A stretch of DNA of 64,000 nucleotides from Platanthera guangdongensis. Its lineage: Eukaryota; Streptophyta; Magnoliopsida; Asparagales; Orchidaceae. The notes beneath the pieces were generated by a model, which saw only the letters and a list, made by a program, of their open reading frames with translations, was not told the origin of the DNA and did no database searches. The stretch lies in contig CM077164.1 of NCBI GenBank assembly GCA_039583875.1, positions 65,999,628 to 66,063,627 on the forward strand, in the 5' to 3' direction. Positions within the stretch are counted from its first letter, which is position 1. Each line of letters begins with the position of its first letter. The translations under genes and the position numbers were made by a program. Shown here in pieces: positions 1-12,360 of the stretch.

Positions 1-399
1 AAAATCAGCCACCTCTTGGTGGGGGAAATCACAAGATATGCCAAAAAGGAAGCCTTCACATGGCTAGGAAGAAAAGTCGTTACCCTTGACGATCGCTTCG
101 GTGCCATGGACTCCAAGCTAGCTTGCAAGACTCGCAAGAGCATTTCCTCCGCAACGCTGGCTTCGGATCTCTCGTCGGTAAACCGCAGCACCACCGACAG
201 CAGCCCCCTTTCCTTCTTCCTCCTCCTTTCTCTCTCTCTTTCTCTCTCTTGAAGAAAGATGAAGGCCAAATTAAAGTGAGGAATACTTCTCAGTTTTCGG
301 CCTTTAAGAAAAAGAGGAAGAGGCTTTCAGCCCTTGGATCCAGACTGAAGGAATGGACGGCCACGATTCTGCCAAAAACACAATTTTGACCCGACATGG

Positions 400-975
400 C
401 CTCGAACACGGCCGTGTGCCAGGCCGTGTGCCTCAAGTGGTGGTCAACCGACTTATCCAAACCAGTGACACGCCCACGGGACACGCCCGTGTCATGGGCC
501 GTGTCACCAACACGCCTTCAGACACGCCCGTGTCTGTGGCCGTGTACCTGGGGGAAAAAAATCCCAAATCATCCCGAGACTTCACACGGCCTGTGACACG
601 CCCGTGTCCCAGGCCGTGTGCCCAGACACGGCACAAAGACACACCCTGTCGAAATCCTTCGGCGGGCTGAGTTCGTCGCCTGATTTGACACGCCCTGTGA
701 CACGCCCGTGTCATAGGCCGTGTTCAACTCTCGACACTCACTTCTCGACACTCGACGATCGTCGAGTAAAAATCGTCGAGCATGCGACACGGCCTTGGAC
801 ACGCCCGTGTCCTGGGCCGTGTGCCTCCTCTCGACGGATCGTCGAGAGCAAAAATCATCGAGACAAAGCCCAATCGTCGACACAACCTCGACACACCCTG
901 CGACACGCCCGTGTCGCAGGCCGTGTCACCTGACACGCCCTGGGACACGCCCGTGTCCCAGGCCGTGTCACCCAA
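400..975. repeat. Palindrome array, ACACGCCCGTGT and TCGACGATCGTCGA motifs (L0)
   Basis: Many copies of the near-palindrome GACACGCCCGTGTC, each usually followed by AGGCCGTGT, are interleaved with CTCGACGATCGTCGAG-like palindromes around 730-880. Spacing is irregular and the motifs read on both strands. The same two motifs occur together in the G2 LTRs. The array ends about 35 bp before a TATA-like motif at 1009, which places it in the U3 promoter region. Confidence 0.85.
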
Positions 976-1008
976 AAGTTGCCTGCTTCTAAACTTTGGG
1001 CTGTTACA

Positions 1009-1016
1009 TATATATT
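1009..1016 (+). promoter_or_regulatory. Candidate TATA box of L0 LTR
   Basis: TATATATT lies just downstream of the palindrome array and about 140 bp before the LTR end, a reasonable place for the LTR promoter. No transcript evidence is available. Confidence 0.35.
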
Positions 1017-1103
1017 GAGATTGGTTGTAGCCGGCAGAATTGGCATCTTGTGGTACGGGTTAGCCCGTGTGCTAATGCTACCACAAGGTGGCTGTTCTGG
1101 GCA

Positions 1104-1153
1104 TAAGACCCCCTTCGTGCCGTGTTTTGGTATCCGGGAGGGGGGGGGTCTTA
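1104..1153 (+). terminator. LTR-terminal hairpin, possible RNA 3'-end structure (L0)
   Basis: TAAGACCCCC (1104-1113) pairs perfectly with GGGGGTCTTA (1144-1153), two bases before the LTR end. The G1 LTR has an equivalent 9-bp hairpin at 18555-18591 with AATAAA in its loop. A role in 3'-end formation or strand transfer is inferred. Confidence 0.5.
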
Positions 1154-1155
1154 CA

Positions 1156-1806
1156 GGTTGTATCTCTCCCCCTTCTCTTGTAGTAACTTTGCACTTGATT
1201 GCTTTGTTATTGGATTGATGAGAAAGAGCTTGATTTACTTAATGATTTCAGCATGTTTATGTGTTGATATATTTTAGTTCTTGATTGTGTCGATGATCTT
1301 CCATCCTTTGCGTTCTTGACATGATAACACCGTCCTAACAATTATTAGGAGCGTGCGTGGTGAAGAGGTGACTGCGACCCTCACTAGTTTATCCATCCTC
1401 CTCATTACTCGCTTGAGTAATCCACCCAAGCGACGCTGTGAAGGCGACCCGTATTAGTTTTATTAGTGTCAAAATTAGGAAACCAAAAATCAAAACCCTT
1501 TGTTACGTTGGCACTTGCAATCCCTCTATCAATAGCAAAGTCACACTCACTACTTGCACTTCTCGAGAGATCGATATCCGGGGATTCAACTCCTCAAATC
1601 TATTACTTGACTATGATCGGTACACTTGCCGAAAGTGCCCATCTCCTGTACAGAGTGAAAGAGAAATGAAAATGATTTTGTCTTCTCTATCTCAAATCTC
1701 TGAGAAGACTAGTGGATTGTTGATGATGTCAAAGCTCCCCCTGAGTTGTGTAGATGATCAGGAGATAGAAGCTTTGCTTCAGGGTGTAGGACTTCAAAGT
1801 TGATGT
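1156..1806. other. Unassigned stretch between L0 and G1
   Basis: Moderately AT-rich sequence. It has a frame open over 1438-1803, but the protein has no recognisable domain and the region shows no other coding signs. It may be insertion-site DNA or the remnant of another element. I see no RNA gene, microsatellite or clear repeat here. Confidence 0.5.
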
Positions 1807-4800
1807 TGTAACATCACTCAAATAACTAGTCCCATAGGAGTGGTTTTGTCATGACTAGGTCATGACAAAACCCTAGGGAACCCAAGAAGATGAAGTGGAC
1901 TTGGGAATAAAGGTGATTGGGATGAATGGACTGCAAATAGTAGATTCCTAAACCCTAGTTTAGGATGACCATGAGGCTTCACCATGACTCGAAGATCCCA
2001 CCATGATCTCACCAATTTATTGGAAGGTCCATTAGAGCCCCAAGGGTCCATTGGAGTCGACCCACGGTGGCCAAGTTGACCTAGAACCACCCTAGGCCTA
2101 AATTGGGCAAGATGCCCTAACTAAGGATAGTGTGCCCATAATAAGCCCAACCAAACCTACCAGGGTCTTCCTAGACCTAAAGTGGGGTCAATGGGTCACT
2201 AAGGTCCCATGGAGGGCAGTCAAAGTGGTTAAGTTGACCAAAGTAACCTCATGGGTCAAAGTGGTCAAACTAGCCTAAATGACTAACTCAAGCCCAATCC
2301 AAGTGGGCTAGGCCCAGACAAGTGTGGCCCATTAGTCTAGGAGGTGGAGAGACACATTTTGGGCCCACCAAATTCAGAGTTTGGTGACTAGGAGAGAGAG
2401 AGAGGAAGTTACCCAAATTTGGAGGAGAGATAAAGTAAGAGCTTAATGGCCATCATGGCTATGGAGGCTCCATAACCCCTCCTTTTGATGGGGCTTTAAC
2501 TCCTTAGAGGCAGGGGTGGAGTTTTCTGGAGGTGGCTGTCCAGTGGGGTGGCTCAGCCCGTCAATTTGGGTGAAACCGAAAACTCACCCTTATGGCCATT
2601 AATGGTGCCTTGATGAATTGGGGAGTTACAAGCCACCTCTCCCAAATTCCTTCATTAGAAACCTTCGCCAAGGCAAGGACAAGATTTTCCCCTGATTGCA
2701 TTTTAGTTTCAGTGGAGTTGGTGTGGAGGTTGCAGAGAAGCCCAAACCAGCGGCCGGAAATGGCAAGGAGGCACAACACCCGCTCTCAGGCCGCAATTCA
2801 GGTCCTCCCCTTCTCCTCTTCTTATGGGTAGATCAGAGGAATCATTTAGAACAGTAATTAGGCTCAATCAAGCCCGATCGAAGTTTGTAATTTCCCAATT
2901 TGTCCGCATTTTTCATCTCGTCGGGATCGCCGGAAATGGCCCCTCCGGCGGTCGTGCCGCCGGCTGGCGATAGCCACCACCTCGACAGAGGAGGTGGAGG
3001 CGGTGGAAGGACAGGGTGGTGGCCGGATGGCCGGCTGTGGCACCTGCAAGGAGCTCTAGGATAGGAGAATCGGTGTCGTCGGCTCGATTAAGAAGATGAG
3101 TTCAGCGCCGTTGGATCGTGCGTTAAGATCTGTGCTGATCATCATTTTATGTTAATATAAATAAGTTAGTTTTGTATATTTCTGTAACACAAACTGTTGT
3201 ACTTTGAAATAAATGTTAAAAATACCTAGAAGCTCTGTATGAGAAAATATCCAACATGAAAGTTGTAGCCCTAGGGGTAGCTTTAATTGAAAATTGACTT
3301 CACCAAATTTGGTTAAGTGGTCTAACCACAACACCAAAAATGGTGCAACCTATACATAGGGGTGACCAGAAACAAAAATTAATACCCACCCTTAAACACT
3401 CACCCAAATGCCTTGAAATTTATAGAATAGGCTTTTCATAACCTTCCCCCAATACTGTCCAAAAATCATAATTTTTGGACATTAATTTTCTATAGTTTTA
3501 TGAAACATTTAATAAAATATGGTAAATTAATTAGGTGCCCTAACCACCTCCAAACCCTCCCAAATTTTGGTGAGTGGTCCTTGGGTTCAGCAGGAGGATG
3601 TGTATAAAGTTTTACTCTATTTAGAGGTGATTTAGTTGGGAATGGGCAAACCCTAGCCTTGCCCCAAAATGGGTATTTAGGTCAAAAGTGCACTTGTGGG
3701 TTTAGGTGGCCAAACCACCTCAGCAGAGGTTCAAATTTGGGCCACTAACTTGGCATGACTTTTTACACCCTCCCATGGAAGATGGGGTGTATTGGGGTAT
3801 ATTTGCCATAGGACCCAAGACCAAACCCTAAGGATGGTCTTTGGTGTCTTGTGAAGGGCATGTGATCAAAAGACCTTGAAATGATTTGAAGTTCGGTGGT
3901 GAGGACTTTAGGGTAGTTAGTGTCCTCTGGTAGAAATCTTATTGGATTTAGAAGTTGTTAAACCCCTTAAAACCCTAACTCTAGTTTTGGGCACAAACCT
4001 TGTAGTGATAGAATAGGTTATTAAAACTCATTGAACATTGATGAAACTTGGGTAGTGTAGTCATAGGGTTGCTATGAGTCCTTGGAAATTTTAATGGGAG
4101 TTTTGGAGCAATTATTTTGGTACTTCCGTTGTTATGCAAGTTTTAGCCCTTATTTGATTAATTATTATTTTTGACCTCCCTGACCATAGGAAATTTGTGT
4201 AATTTGGGAATAAGTAGTTTTGGGACATTAACTTCATACAGGAATTTTATTACAATTTGTAGATGCATATTTACAGTACTTACTTCACAAGCTCTTAAAA
4301 ATGAAAACTTGTTCAATATTTTATTCAGAGCTCATTATTTGTTGAGAAATTATGAAACTTGATCAGTAGAGATTCTAGGTCAACACGCTCTGGTGGAGAT
4401 TTTGTTATAATTTTTAAATGAATAATTTCTCTACTTAGTGCATTAAATTACCAATTTGGATTATTGTTCAAAATTAGGTTTAGAGTTCTTTGTTCACTGG
4501 AAAAGTATGAAACTTGGCCTAGAGTGTTTATTGATCATTATGTACATGTTTGGATTTTCTCAGAATTTTTGGAAGTATTCTTGTTGTACTTGTCTCTTAA
4601 AATGATTAATGTAGATTATATTTAAAATTAGGGTTAGAGGCCTAAACCTTGCTGAAAGATTGAGAGACTTTGGATTCTATGTTATAAAGTCATCTTTTAT
4701 TTATCATAAATATTGTGGAGCATTTCCATGTCTGAAATGGGTACTTCATGTTTAAACTTGGGTTTTTGGATTACTAGACAAATTAAATAAATTATCAGAT

Positions 4801-5699
4801 AAATTAGGAAAATTATGAATTTCTGGATTTAGGCTAAACATGTCATGATAGACCCCCAATAATTATTATAGGGAAATTGGATGATTATTTTGAGTACCTC
4901 CCATTGTATACATCATATAGCATAGGATGGTCTGCGTTTAGTAAAACTGCAAAAATCATGATATGGTGCAAAATGAATCCAGAGAGTTGGGATGTTGGTG
5001 TGTTGGTCTGGTAAGTTAAATGAGATTATCATTGGGATTCGTGATGAGGAGTGAGAAGTTTGGCTAGTGTTAAGAGGTGCTCGGGGTTGACGAAACCTCG
5101 ACTTCCTCATAGGAGAGAAAGTGTCAAATACACTAGGGTTAGATCCAATGCAATATTTAAGGGATTGGTAGTTGGGTATTAATCAATAATAACAAGTGCC
5201 TTGCAAGAGGGAGCTTTGGGCTTCAGCCCATCGTAGCTCCTAGTGCCCCTTTGAGAGCCCTTCACGGGGTATACCGGGGGCAGTCCGGGGCTAACCTAAA
5301 CTGTAGGTAAAACTGAATTGCAAGAGTAACTAACATAACTAGGGTTTCACTTTCACTCACCACGATTCCTCGGTATGTTAGGTGGGCTCACTCAGGCTGT
5401 AGGCTCTGTGGATTTAGTGATGGGCAGGTTAGCATGGAGAGCTTTGGCTCTGTTGATGTTTGACACAGACGGGATGGTCCGGGGAGCTTTGGCTTGGTAG
5501 CTGATACATAAGTTGCATGCGCATAAAGTATAAGGTGGTGGTTCTTCGATATTGGAGGGTCGATGCACTGACACCAATACTTTGACTCGGCAAGTGTGGT
5601 TTAGCACTTGGCCAAATATTGTCCGGTGCGCTAGCCGGCAAGAGTACACAGGAGCTCCGCTTAGTGCACCAGCGTTGAGGCATACGATAAGTCTGACTG
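1807..5699 (+). mobile_element. G1 5' LTR, left part (interrupted by G2)
   Basis: The proposed start TGTAA at 1807 is the exact inverse of the TTACA that ends this LTR at 18593. The LTR runs to 5699, is cut by G2, and resumes at 17529, so its unbroken length would be about 4.95 kb. The body is non-coding, with an AT-rich middle (about 3130-5100). The left boundary is inferred from the terminal inverted repeat alone, because the partner 3' LTR lies outside the window. The last five bases (5695-5699, GACTG) are the left copy of the G2 target duplication. Confidence 0.5.
1842..1872. repeat. Perfect 14-bp inverted repeat with 3-nt loop (G1 LTR)
   Basis: GGTTTTGTCATGAC at 1842-1855 is followed by TAG and then its exact reverse complement at 1859-1872. 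It begins about 35 bp inside the proposed G1 LTR start. It could extrude as a cruciform or fold in RNA. Confidence 0.9.
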
Positions 5700-8600
5700 T
5701 GTCACAACCAGTATTTTCTCAACGATAAAATCATATCATAGCGAGAGAAAACACGTGCCATGATGCCACGTCGTGCAGGGGATAACTACACACGCTCAGG
5801 CAAAACTCCAGACCTTTGATTTTAAGGAAAATCGTTGATTAATTATAAAAGAAAACCAGTTATGTTGAAAGGCCGTATCCCTCGACACGGTGGATCAGCT
5901 AGTCCACAATAAAATTATATTTATAGGCAGCAGAAAATACTTTGCTTCAATTAAGTTGACACCCTAAATGAGCATAAGTGTCCCCGAGGGACGACTCATG
6001 GTATGCACGACTCTAAGGTGAATATAGTATGTATGAAAGATAGTGTTTTACGCTAAGGAAAAATAGTGTCTTAGTTTTATAAATATGTTATACATGAGGT
6101 ACATATAATAATGCTTTTAGGGTTCAAAATATCTAACATGCAACTTAGCATAAATCCTTCCCAGAAGCAAGTAAACAACCACGTATAGGCAAAAAATAGC
6201 AGTTTAAGTTCATACCAGCATCGCAAGAAGCCACCAGTGGGCGCCAATAAACTGACACGAACCCACTGGTGAGTATGTATGTCTATAGAGAAAGGTAAAG
6301 AGCTACCTCACAAAAATCAGGAATCTGCTATCTCAGCTACCCAAGAGGCCACCAACCAGCCCCTCCAAAAGAACTAGCCGCTGAACTGGCTACAACCTGG
6401 ACCTGAGGCATTCAAGAAAAGAACACCTCAGTAAAAAAATAGTCAAAAAGTAAATAAAGCATCAGATTTATGAGCAAATAAGAAGGGTTTACCAACCCGG
6501 CAACAAACTGCTATAAGCAAAAGAAAGGGCATGACAGTGAGAAAAGAGCACTGTCTAAAGCACAATAAAGCACACCAAGTGCGAGCAATAAAAGCAACAT
6601 GCCCTACAAAGAGTCTGTAACAACAACAAGACATATACATATATGCCCAAAAGAAAGAGAAAACATAAACAGGAGAGGGACTAACAGTCCTAGCACGTGG
6701 GTAAGTGGCAGTGGTCAAAACATGGATCTGAGTACATAACCAAAACCAGATCCAAAAAGGTCTAAGGGGTCAACCAGTGGCAGCACTAGGGTCCGACACA
6801 CGCCAACCCAAAACGGGGCAAAAGGCGGTGGACACAACTCTCCACATAAAACCACCCCTGCAGAGGCCACCAAAACTCCACCACCTGCCACTACCCAAGA
6901 GTCGGCAAGCAAAATTAGCCGAACACCCAATACCACCCCATAGAGAAAGGGAAAAGTCACACTAACAATCCTAAGGAAACACACGACCCCAAGATAGAAA
7001 TGTCAAGCACACTCGATGCGGCGTTGAGTAAGCTCCGCTTAGTTGACGCGGAAATAATTAGCCGCAAATCCAACGCTGGGTGACGGCGTTGAGTGAACTC
7101 GGCTCACTCGACGCCGTCGGCGCTTTCCACTTAGGGTAAACGTAAGTTTTAGTTAAAACCGAAGCCTAAACTCTCTCAACGCGTGAAAACAGAGAGTTGG
7201 AAATTTAATCCCAACCCTCCGTTCCACCCTAACTACTCGGGACTACTGCAACTAAACGTAAACTACCACTACCACAGCCTCACCCTAACTCTAGCTACCC
7301 ACTATACACCAAACCTCAGACAAAAGAGCGAACATTGATTTAAATGTAAAAAAAGAACAATGAAACAGCCCATGGATGAAATGAAGGAAAAAGGCATCCT
7401 ATTGTTCTAATTTCTAAGGAGGGAAAAATAATGCAAATAGAAGTATTGCACAGGAAAATGAAAATAGAGTAAGAGTTAGAAATAATTTGTCAAGGGCAAG
7501 GGAGCCACTTGCCTCTACCTCTCCGGAAAAACAACAGCTAACACCACGGCTTGGCACCGGCGGCAAGATCGGCCACCTAGAAGACCAAAACTGAAACTTG
7601 AGGGAAAAAGAAAAGAAATCAGATACTCTCAACTCCTAGAAACAACCTTAAATCAAGAAGAACTTACATGGAAGGGAAGATCTAGATGAGAGCAAGCCAA
7701 ATCCGCTATCACACGAGAAAAACGGGCTCTAACCCTCCCGAAATCGCCGGCCAAAACAACCACCACCTCCTCTCAAACCATTCCACTGGAAGCTCTCCAG
7801 ACTCTGGAACGATGAAAATGAGGAGGAAAAACGGTTCACGGCAACAAAAGATGCTTTCAGGAAAAAAGTACGGAACACGCCCCAGACACGCCCGTGACAC
7901 GGCCCGACACGCCCGTGTCACGGGGCGTGTACTTACACACTCGACGAACGTCGATCTCCACTCGACGAAAACACGGGACACGCCCCAAACACGCCTGTGA
8001 CACGGCCCGACACGCCCGTGTCACGGGGCATGTACTCACACACCTACCCACTCGATGATCGTCGATCTCAGCTCGACGTAATAGGTGACACGCCCGTGTC
8101 ACAGGCCGTGTACCAACTCAAACACCACTCGACGATCGTGGAGCGCCGATCGTCGAACAGAGAGACACGCCCCGTATCCGATACGACATGCGCGTGACAC
8201 GACCGTGTTCTCACCAAAACACCGCATGACGACCATCGAGCGCAGCTCGACGAAGGGCGACATGCCCGTGTTACAGGCCGTGTTCCTACAAAAAACCCTG
8301 TCGACCATAAATTCGTCGACCAGAGAAAAGGGAGCTCTACCCGAGCACGACACACCCTGTGTCACGGGCGTGACCCAGGCCGTGTCACCTAAAGTTTCAC
8401 AAAAATCTGCTAACTCCTTAGCAAAATGACAAGGCACCAGCCTACTAGCTCGGCTACAACAGGCCACGCACAGCACAACAAACATTACAGTTAACCAAAC
8501 AATCGTCGAAACGACGCGAAAGCAAACGATCCCGGATTTCGACCAAAACTCGCACCGTAGCTAAACAACCAAGCTACGAATACAACGGTGAGGTCGAAAA

Positions 8601-8851
8601 CAACATCCGACGATCGCACACTCGGGCTAACACCTCCCGAAGCCAAAACACAAGCATTTCCCTAAGAGGCCCAACCGAGTCACCAAAACAGACTCCGGCT
8701 AGCTGGGGAAACTTGCCAACATGCTACAACCAGGCTACACCAGGAACCTACAGAGCTAAGACCACGCTCTACAACAGCAAAGGGCCGGAAGTGCATCATC
8801 GTAACGCCAATCCAAGATTAAACAAAACAAAGAAAAACCGGGGGCGTTACA
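5700..8851 (-). repeat. G2 3' LTR
   Basis: This is the partner of 14347-17523. In sense orientation it begins TGTAACGCCCCC and ends GGTTGTGACA. It contains the palindrome array at 7875-8385. Open frames within it (for example around 6443-6984 and 7414-7632) also appear at the same places in the other LTR, carry no known domain, and are not treated as genes. Confidence 0.95.
7875..8385. repeat. Palindrome array in G2 3' LTR
   Basis: Repeated GACACGCCCGTGTCAC units with CACGGGGCGTGT or CAGGCCGTGT extensions alternate with CTCGACGAxCGTCGA palindromes. The array lies 466-976 bp into the LTR in sense orientation, which is expected U3. The matching array in the other LTR is at 16525-17065. Confidence 0.9.
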
Positions 8852-8863
8852 GCCACCCCCCCT
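8852..8863 (-). promoter_or_regulatory. G2 polypurine tract
   Basis: On the minus strand AGGGGGGGTGGC directly abuts the start of the 3' LTR, the standard position for the plus-strand primer of reverse transcription. Confidence 0.85.
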
Positions 8864-8983
8864 AAAATAAAGTTTCGCCGCGAAACTTTACTCACAACAC
8901 TCCTATAAAGAAGGAGAGAGAAGGAGCCAGGAAAGAAAAGGGCTATATACATATAAATAAAACAGAACATACCAGGCACAAGA

Positions 8984-10246
8984 TCAGGGAAAAAGATGAG
9001 GGTGAGCCTCCCTCATAGCCGACTCCAATTCCCAAGTCGCGCTTTCTACATCCTGATTCCTCCATAACACTTTAACCATAGAAATGGTCTTCTTCCGCAG
9101 CGCACGAACCTGAGAATCCAGAATGCGGACAGGAACCTCCACATAAGAAAGATTCGGCTCCAACCGAGGCACAGAATCCAAAAACTGTCTGCCATTCATC
9201 ACACATTTCCGCAGCTGACTGACGTGGAAGAAATCATGCATGCCAGGGAAATTTGCGGGCAAAGCCAGCCTATAAGCTGACATCCCAATCCGCTCAACAA
9301 TCGGAAACGGCCCCACATACCTTGGGTCCAACTTCCTGTTCTTGCCAAAACGCTTGACTCCGATCAACGGGGAGACCTTTAAGAACACCGAGTCCCCCAC
9401 CACAAATTCCAAGTCCGATCTACGCCGATTGGCGTTCTTCTCGTATCTGTCCTGGGCTAACCGAAGCTTTTCCCGAATAAGCTTCACAACGGTTTCCATC
9501 TCCTCGAGCGCTTCTGGACCCAACAAAGGTCTCTCGCAAACCTCAGCCCAAAACAAGGGAGTCCTGCAGCGCCTCCCATACAAAGCTTCAAAAGGAGCCA
9601 TTTGCAAGCTTTCTTGATAACTGTTGTTATACACAAATTCCATAAGCCGCAAGCGCTCATCCCACGCTCCTCCGTGGTCCAGAATATAGCATTGGATCAT
9701 ATCTTCCACAATCTGATTTACTCGCTCCGTCTGACCATTGGTCTGCGGATGATAAGCTGTGGAATATCTCAAATCTGTACCCAATCCTTCTTGAAGGCTC
9801 TTCCAAAAACGAGACGTAAACCTGGAGTCTCGATCTGATATGATACTCACGGGTACACCATGTAACCTGATAACCTCATCCAAATACAGCTCGGCTATCT
9901 TCCTCATCGGATAATCGATCTTAAATGGTACGAAGTGAGCACACTTCGTCAATCCGTCTACGATCACCCAAACTAAATCATGCCCCTTAGGAGATCTCGG
10001 TAAGCCTGTAATGAAATCCATCGAGATACTCTCCCACTTCCACATCAGAATCTCTAATGGAGTCAGCTTGCCACCAGGCCTCCCATGGTCGGCTTTCATA
10101 CGCCTGCAAGTGAAACACTCTGAAACAAATCTGGCTATGTCCCTCTTCATCCCACACCACCAGGTAATCTGCTTTAAATCATGATACATCTTGGTAGACC
10201 CTGGATGGTAGGCAACACTAGATCCGTGGGCTTCTCTGCACACCAT
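8984..10246 (-). pseudogene. G2 pol: integrase with C-terminal chromodomain
   Basis: This 420-codon open stretch is the integrase end of Pol. It has the HHCC zinc module (paired His near the start, then CFTC), the DDE core (MDFITGLP, ISDRDSRF and the NGQTERVNQ region), a GPF-type module (VGPFPIVERIG) and a final segment with ILDSQVRALR and VLWRN..ATWE that matches the Tekay/Del chromodomain. Integrase inserts the cDNA, and the chromodomain is thought to steer it to heterochromatin. The segment is itself uninterrupted but is separated from RNase H by a TGA at about 10249, so Pol cannot be made whole. It ends about 120 bp before the polypurine tract. Confidence 0.93.
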
Positions 10247-10258
10247 ATCCCGGATATC

Positions 10259-11689
10259 TCAAACTGCGGGGATGCAAAACCTGCCACGATACTTCAAGGT
10301 ACCCGCATCATCTATAGAGAAATATGGTAGTTCACCTTTTTCAGCTCGAAGATACAAATGCAGAAGATCGGGATCATCCTTCTGATGCAGTCTCGTAAGC
10401 GTAATCCACGAAGGTTCTGACACTGCAAGGCTACTCTGTGAATCGCAGCTTCCCACAGAAATGTCCATCAAAAGAAACTCTTCCACTAGACGCTCGACGG
10501 AGAGATTGAAAATCTTCCCTGAATTCCGACTCAGGGCATCGGCCACCACATTAGCCTTGCCCGGATGATACTGGATTTCAACATCATAGTCGGCCACGAA
10601 CTCCAACCACCGCCGCTGGCGCAGATTCAATTCTTTCTGAGTGAAGACATACTTCAAACTCTTATGATCCGTGAAAATCTTGCACTGCGCGCCATATAGC
10701 AAATGCCTCCACAATTTCAACGCATAGATCACAACTGCAAACTCCAGGTCATGCGTAGGGTAATTCCTCTCGTGAGTCTTTAGCTGCCTCGACCCGTACG
10801 CAATCACCTTCCCGCCCTACATCAATACGCAGCCCAGTCCAACATGCGACACATCCACATATATATCATACTCACTATCTTCAGTAGGCAAGGACAAAAT
10901 TGGAGCTGAACATAGCCTTCTTTTTAGTTCCTCAAAGGCCTCCTCACATTTGCCATCCCATATGAAGGCTACATTCTTCTGCGTCAACTTGGTCAACGGC
11001 GCAGACAAGGTAGAGAAGCCCTCTACAAATCTTCTATAATATCCAGCCAAGCCCAAGAAGCTTCTGATCTCTTTGGGAGTAACAGGCCTCGCCCATTCCA
11101 TAACAACAGCGTTCTTTTCTGGGTCCACCGATATTCCATCCTTATTAACCACGTGGCCGAGAAAAGAAACTTGAGGTAACCAAAATTCGCATTTGCTCAG
11201 CTTGGCGTAAAGCTTATGGTCTCTCAGAGTCGCCAAGACCAGTCGCAAATGTCGATCATGCTCCTCCGCATCTCTAGAGTACACCAAAACATCGTCTATA
11301 AAGACAATCACAAACTTATCTAGGAAATCCTTGAAAACTCTGTTCATCAGATCCATGAAAGCTGAGGGCGCATTAGTCAAACCGAATGACATAACCAAAA
11401 ACTCAAAATGCCCATGACGAGAGCGGAACGCCGTCCGCGGAACATCTGTCTCCCGAATCCTCAACTGGTGATAGCCCGAACGAAGATCAATCTTGGAAAA
11501 CACGACACTACCACGCAGTTGGTCAAACAAATCGTCAATCTGAGGCAAAGGGTACCTGTTCTTAATAGTAACCTTGTTCAGCTCTCTATAGTCGATGCAT
11601 AGCCTCATCGACCCATCTTTCTTTTTAACGAACAGCACTGGTGTACCCCAAGGTGAAGAACTCGGCCTTATGAAACCTTTTGCCAACAT
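10259..11689 (-). pseudogene. G2 pol: reverse transcriptase and RNase H
   Basis: The RT has the order [57 protein letters not shown] and the catalytic FIDDVLVYS. RNase H follows, with [33 protein letters not shown] and the tether end [17 protein letters not shown] copies the RNA and RNase H removes it. A TGA about 5 codons upstream of 11689 and a TAG at 10817 after CVLM break the frame. The reading frame resumes directly after each stop, so these are simple nonsense changes rather than frameshifts. FIDD in place of YVDD is usual for this clade. Confidence 0.93.
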
Positions 11690-11973
11690 CTCATCCAGCT
11701 GAATTCACAACTCTTCCAGCTCTCGCGGGGCCATCCGGTACGGCGCCTTGGCAATAGGATGCGTGCCTGGCTCCAAATCTATAACAAACTCGACATCTCT
11801 ATCGGGTGGAAGACCGGGAAGATCATCGGAAACACATCAGAGAAGTCACATACCACTAGAATCTCTTTCAAACACGACACTCTAACAACTGTCCCTACCA
11901 AAGAGACCAAACAGGCAAAACAGCTAGAATCAAGCAACTTCTGAGCACGCACCGCAGAAATGACTGGAGACTC

Positions 11974-12360
11974 CTAGAGAGAATACCCATAAACGTTCCC
12001 TGGCTGACCGTTGTCTTTGACGAAGTCCAAGCACTTACCCTTGCACTGGATCACAGCATCGTACCTTGACAACCAGTCCATGCCCAAGATAACATCGAAG
12101 TACTCCAGGTCAATCACCTTCAGATCTGCCTTGGCTAGAAAATCCCCCAACAAAATCGGACAATCCAGGACACCCAGGTCCGTAACCACAGAGTCACCGG
12201 AGGGAAACCTAACGCAGAAGGCACCACCAACACGATCTAGGCCCAAACTGAACCGCTCCACGTAGGCTCTAGCCACAAACGAGTGGGTAGCGCCGGAATC
12301 GAAGAGAACGCTCACCCAGCGGTTCTTTACCTTAAATCGCCCTACGAATTGCACACGCAT
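11974..12360 (-). pseudogene. G2 pol: retroviral-type aspartic protease
   Basis: The frame begins at ATG 12360. The active site LFDSGATHSFV appears near residue 20, followed by VILGMDWLSRYDAVI, the second conserved block of chromovirus proteases. It processes the Gag-Pol polyprotein. The frame is closed by TAG at 11974-11976, with homologous sequence continuing towards RT. The frame differs from gag; an 85-nt candidate intron (12361-12445) would join the two in frame. Confidence 0.9.

Larger units (their letters stand above)
1..1155 (+). mobile_element. L0: 3' part of a Ty3/gypsy-type LTR, truncated by the window edge
   Basis: The block ends in a G-run followed by TCTTACA, like the end of the G1 LTR at 18593, and both ends form a TAAGACCCC/GGGGTCTTA hairpin. 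It holds a dense palindrome array (about 400-975) of the kind seen in the G2 LTR, then a TATA-like motif. No iMet primer site follows 1155, so this is more likely a 3' LTR or solo LTR than a 5' LTR. The start lies outside the window. Open frames inside the array are by-products of the repeat. The family is inferred from the terminus and array only. Confidence 0.55.

Noticed and set aside
353..1018. Several overlapping ORFs in the L0 palindrome array, both strands
   Set aside because: They read the repeat in different frames, giving runs of His-Ala-Arg-Val or Thr-Gly-Val-Ser. There is no domain, and frames follow the repeat unit.
1438..1803. 121-codon ORF left of G1
   Set aside because: No domain, no homologous pattern I recognise, and overlapping alternative frames. 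It cannot be supported as a gene.
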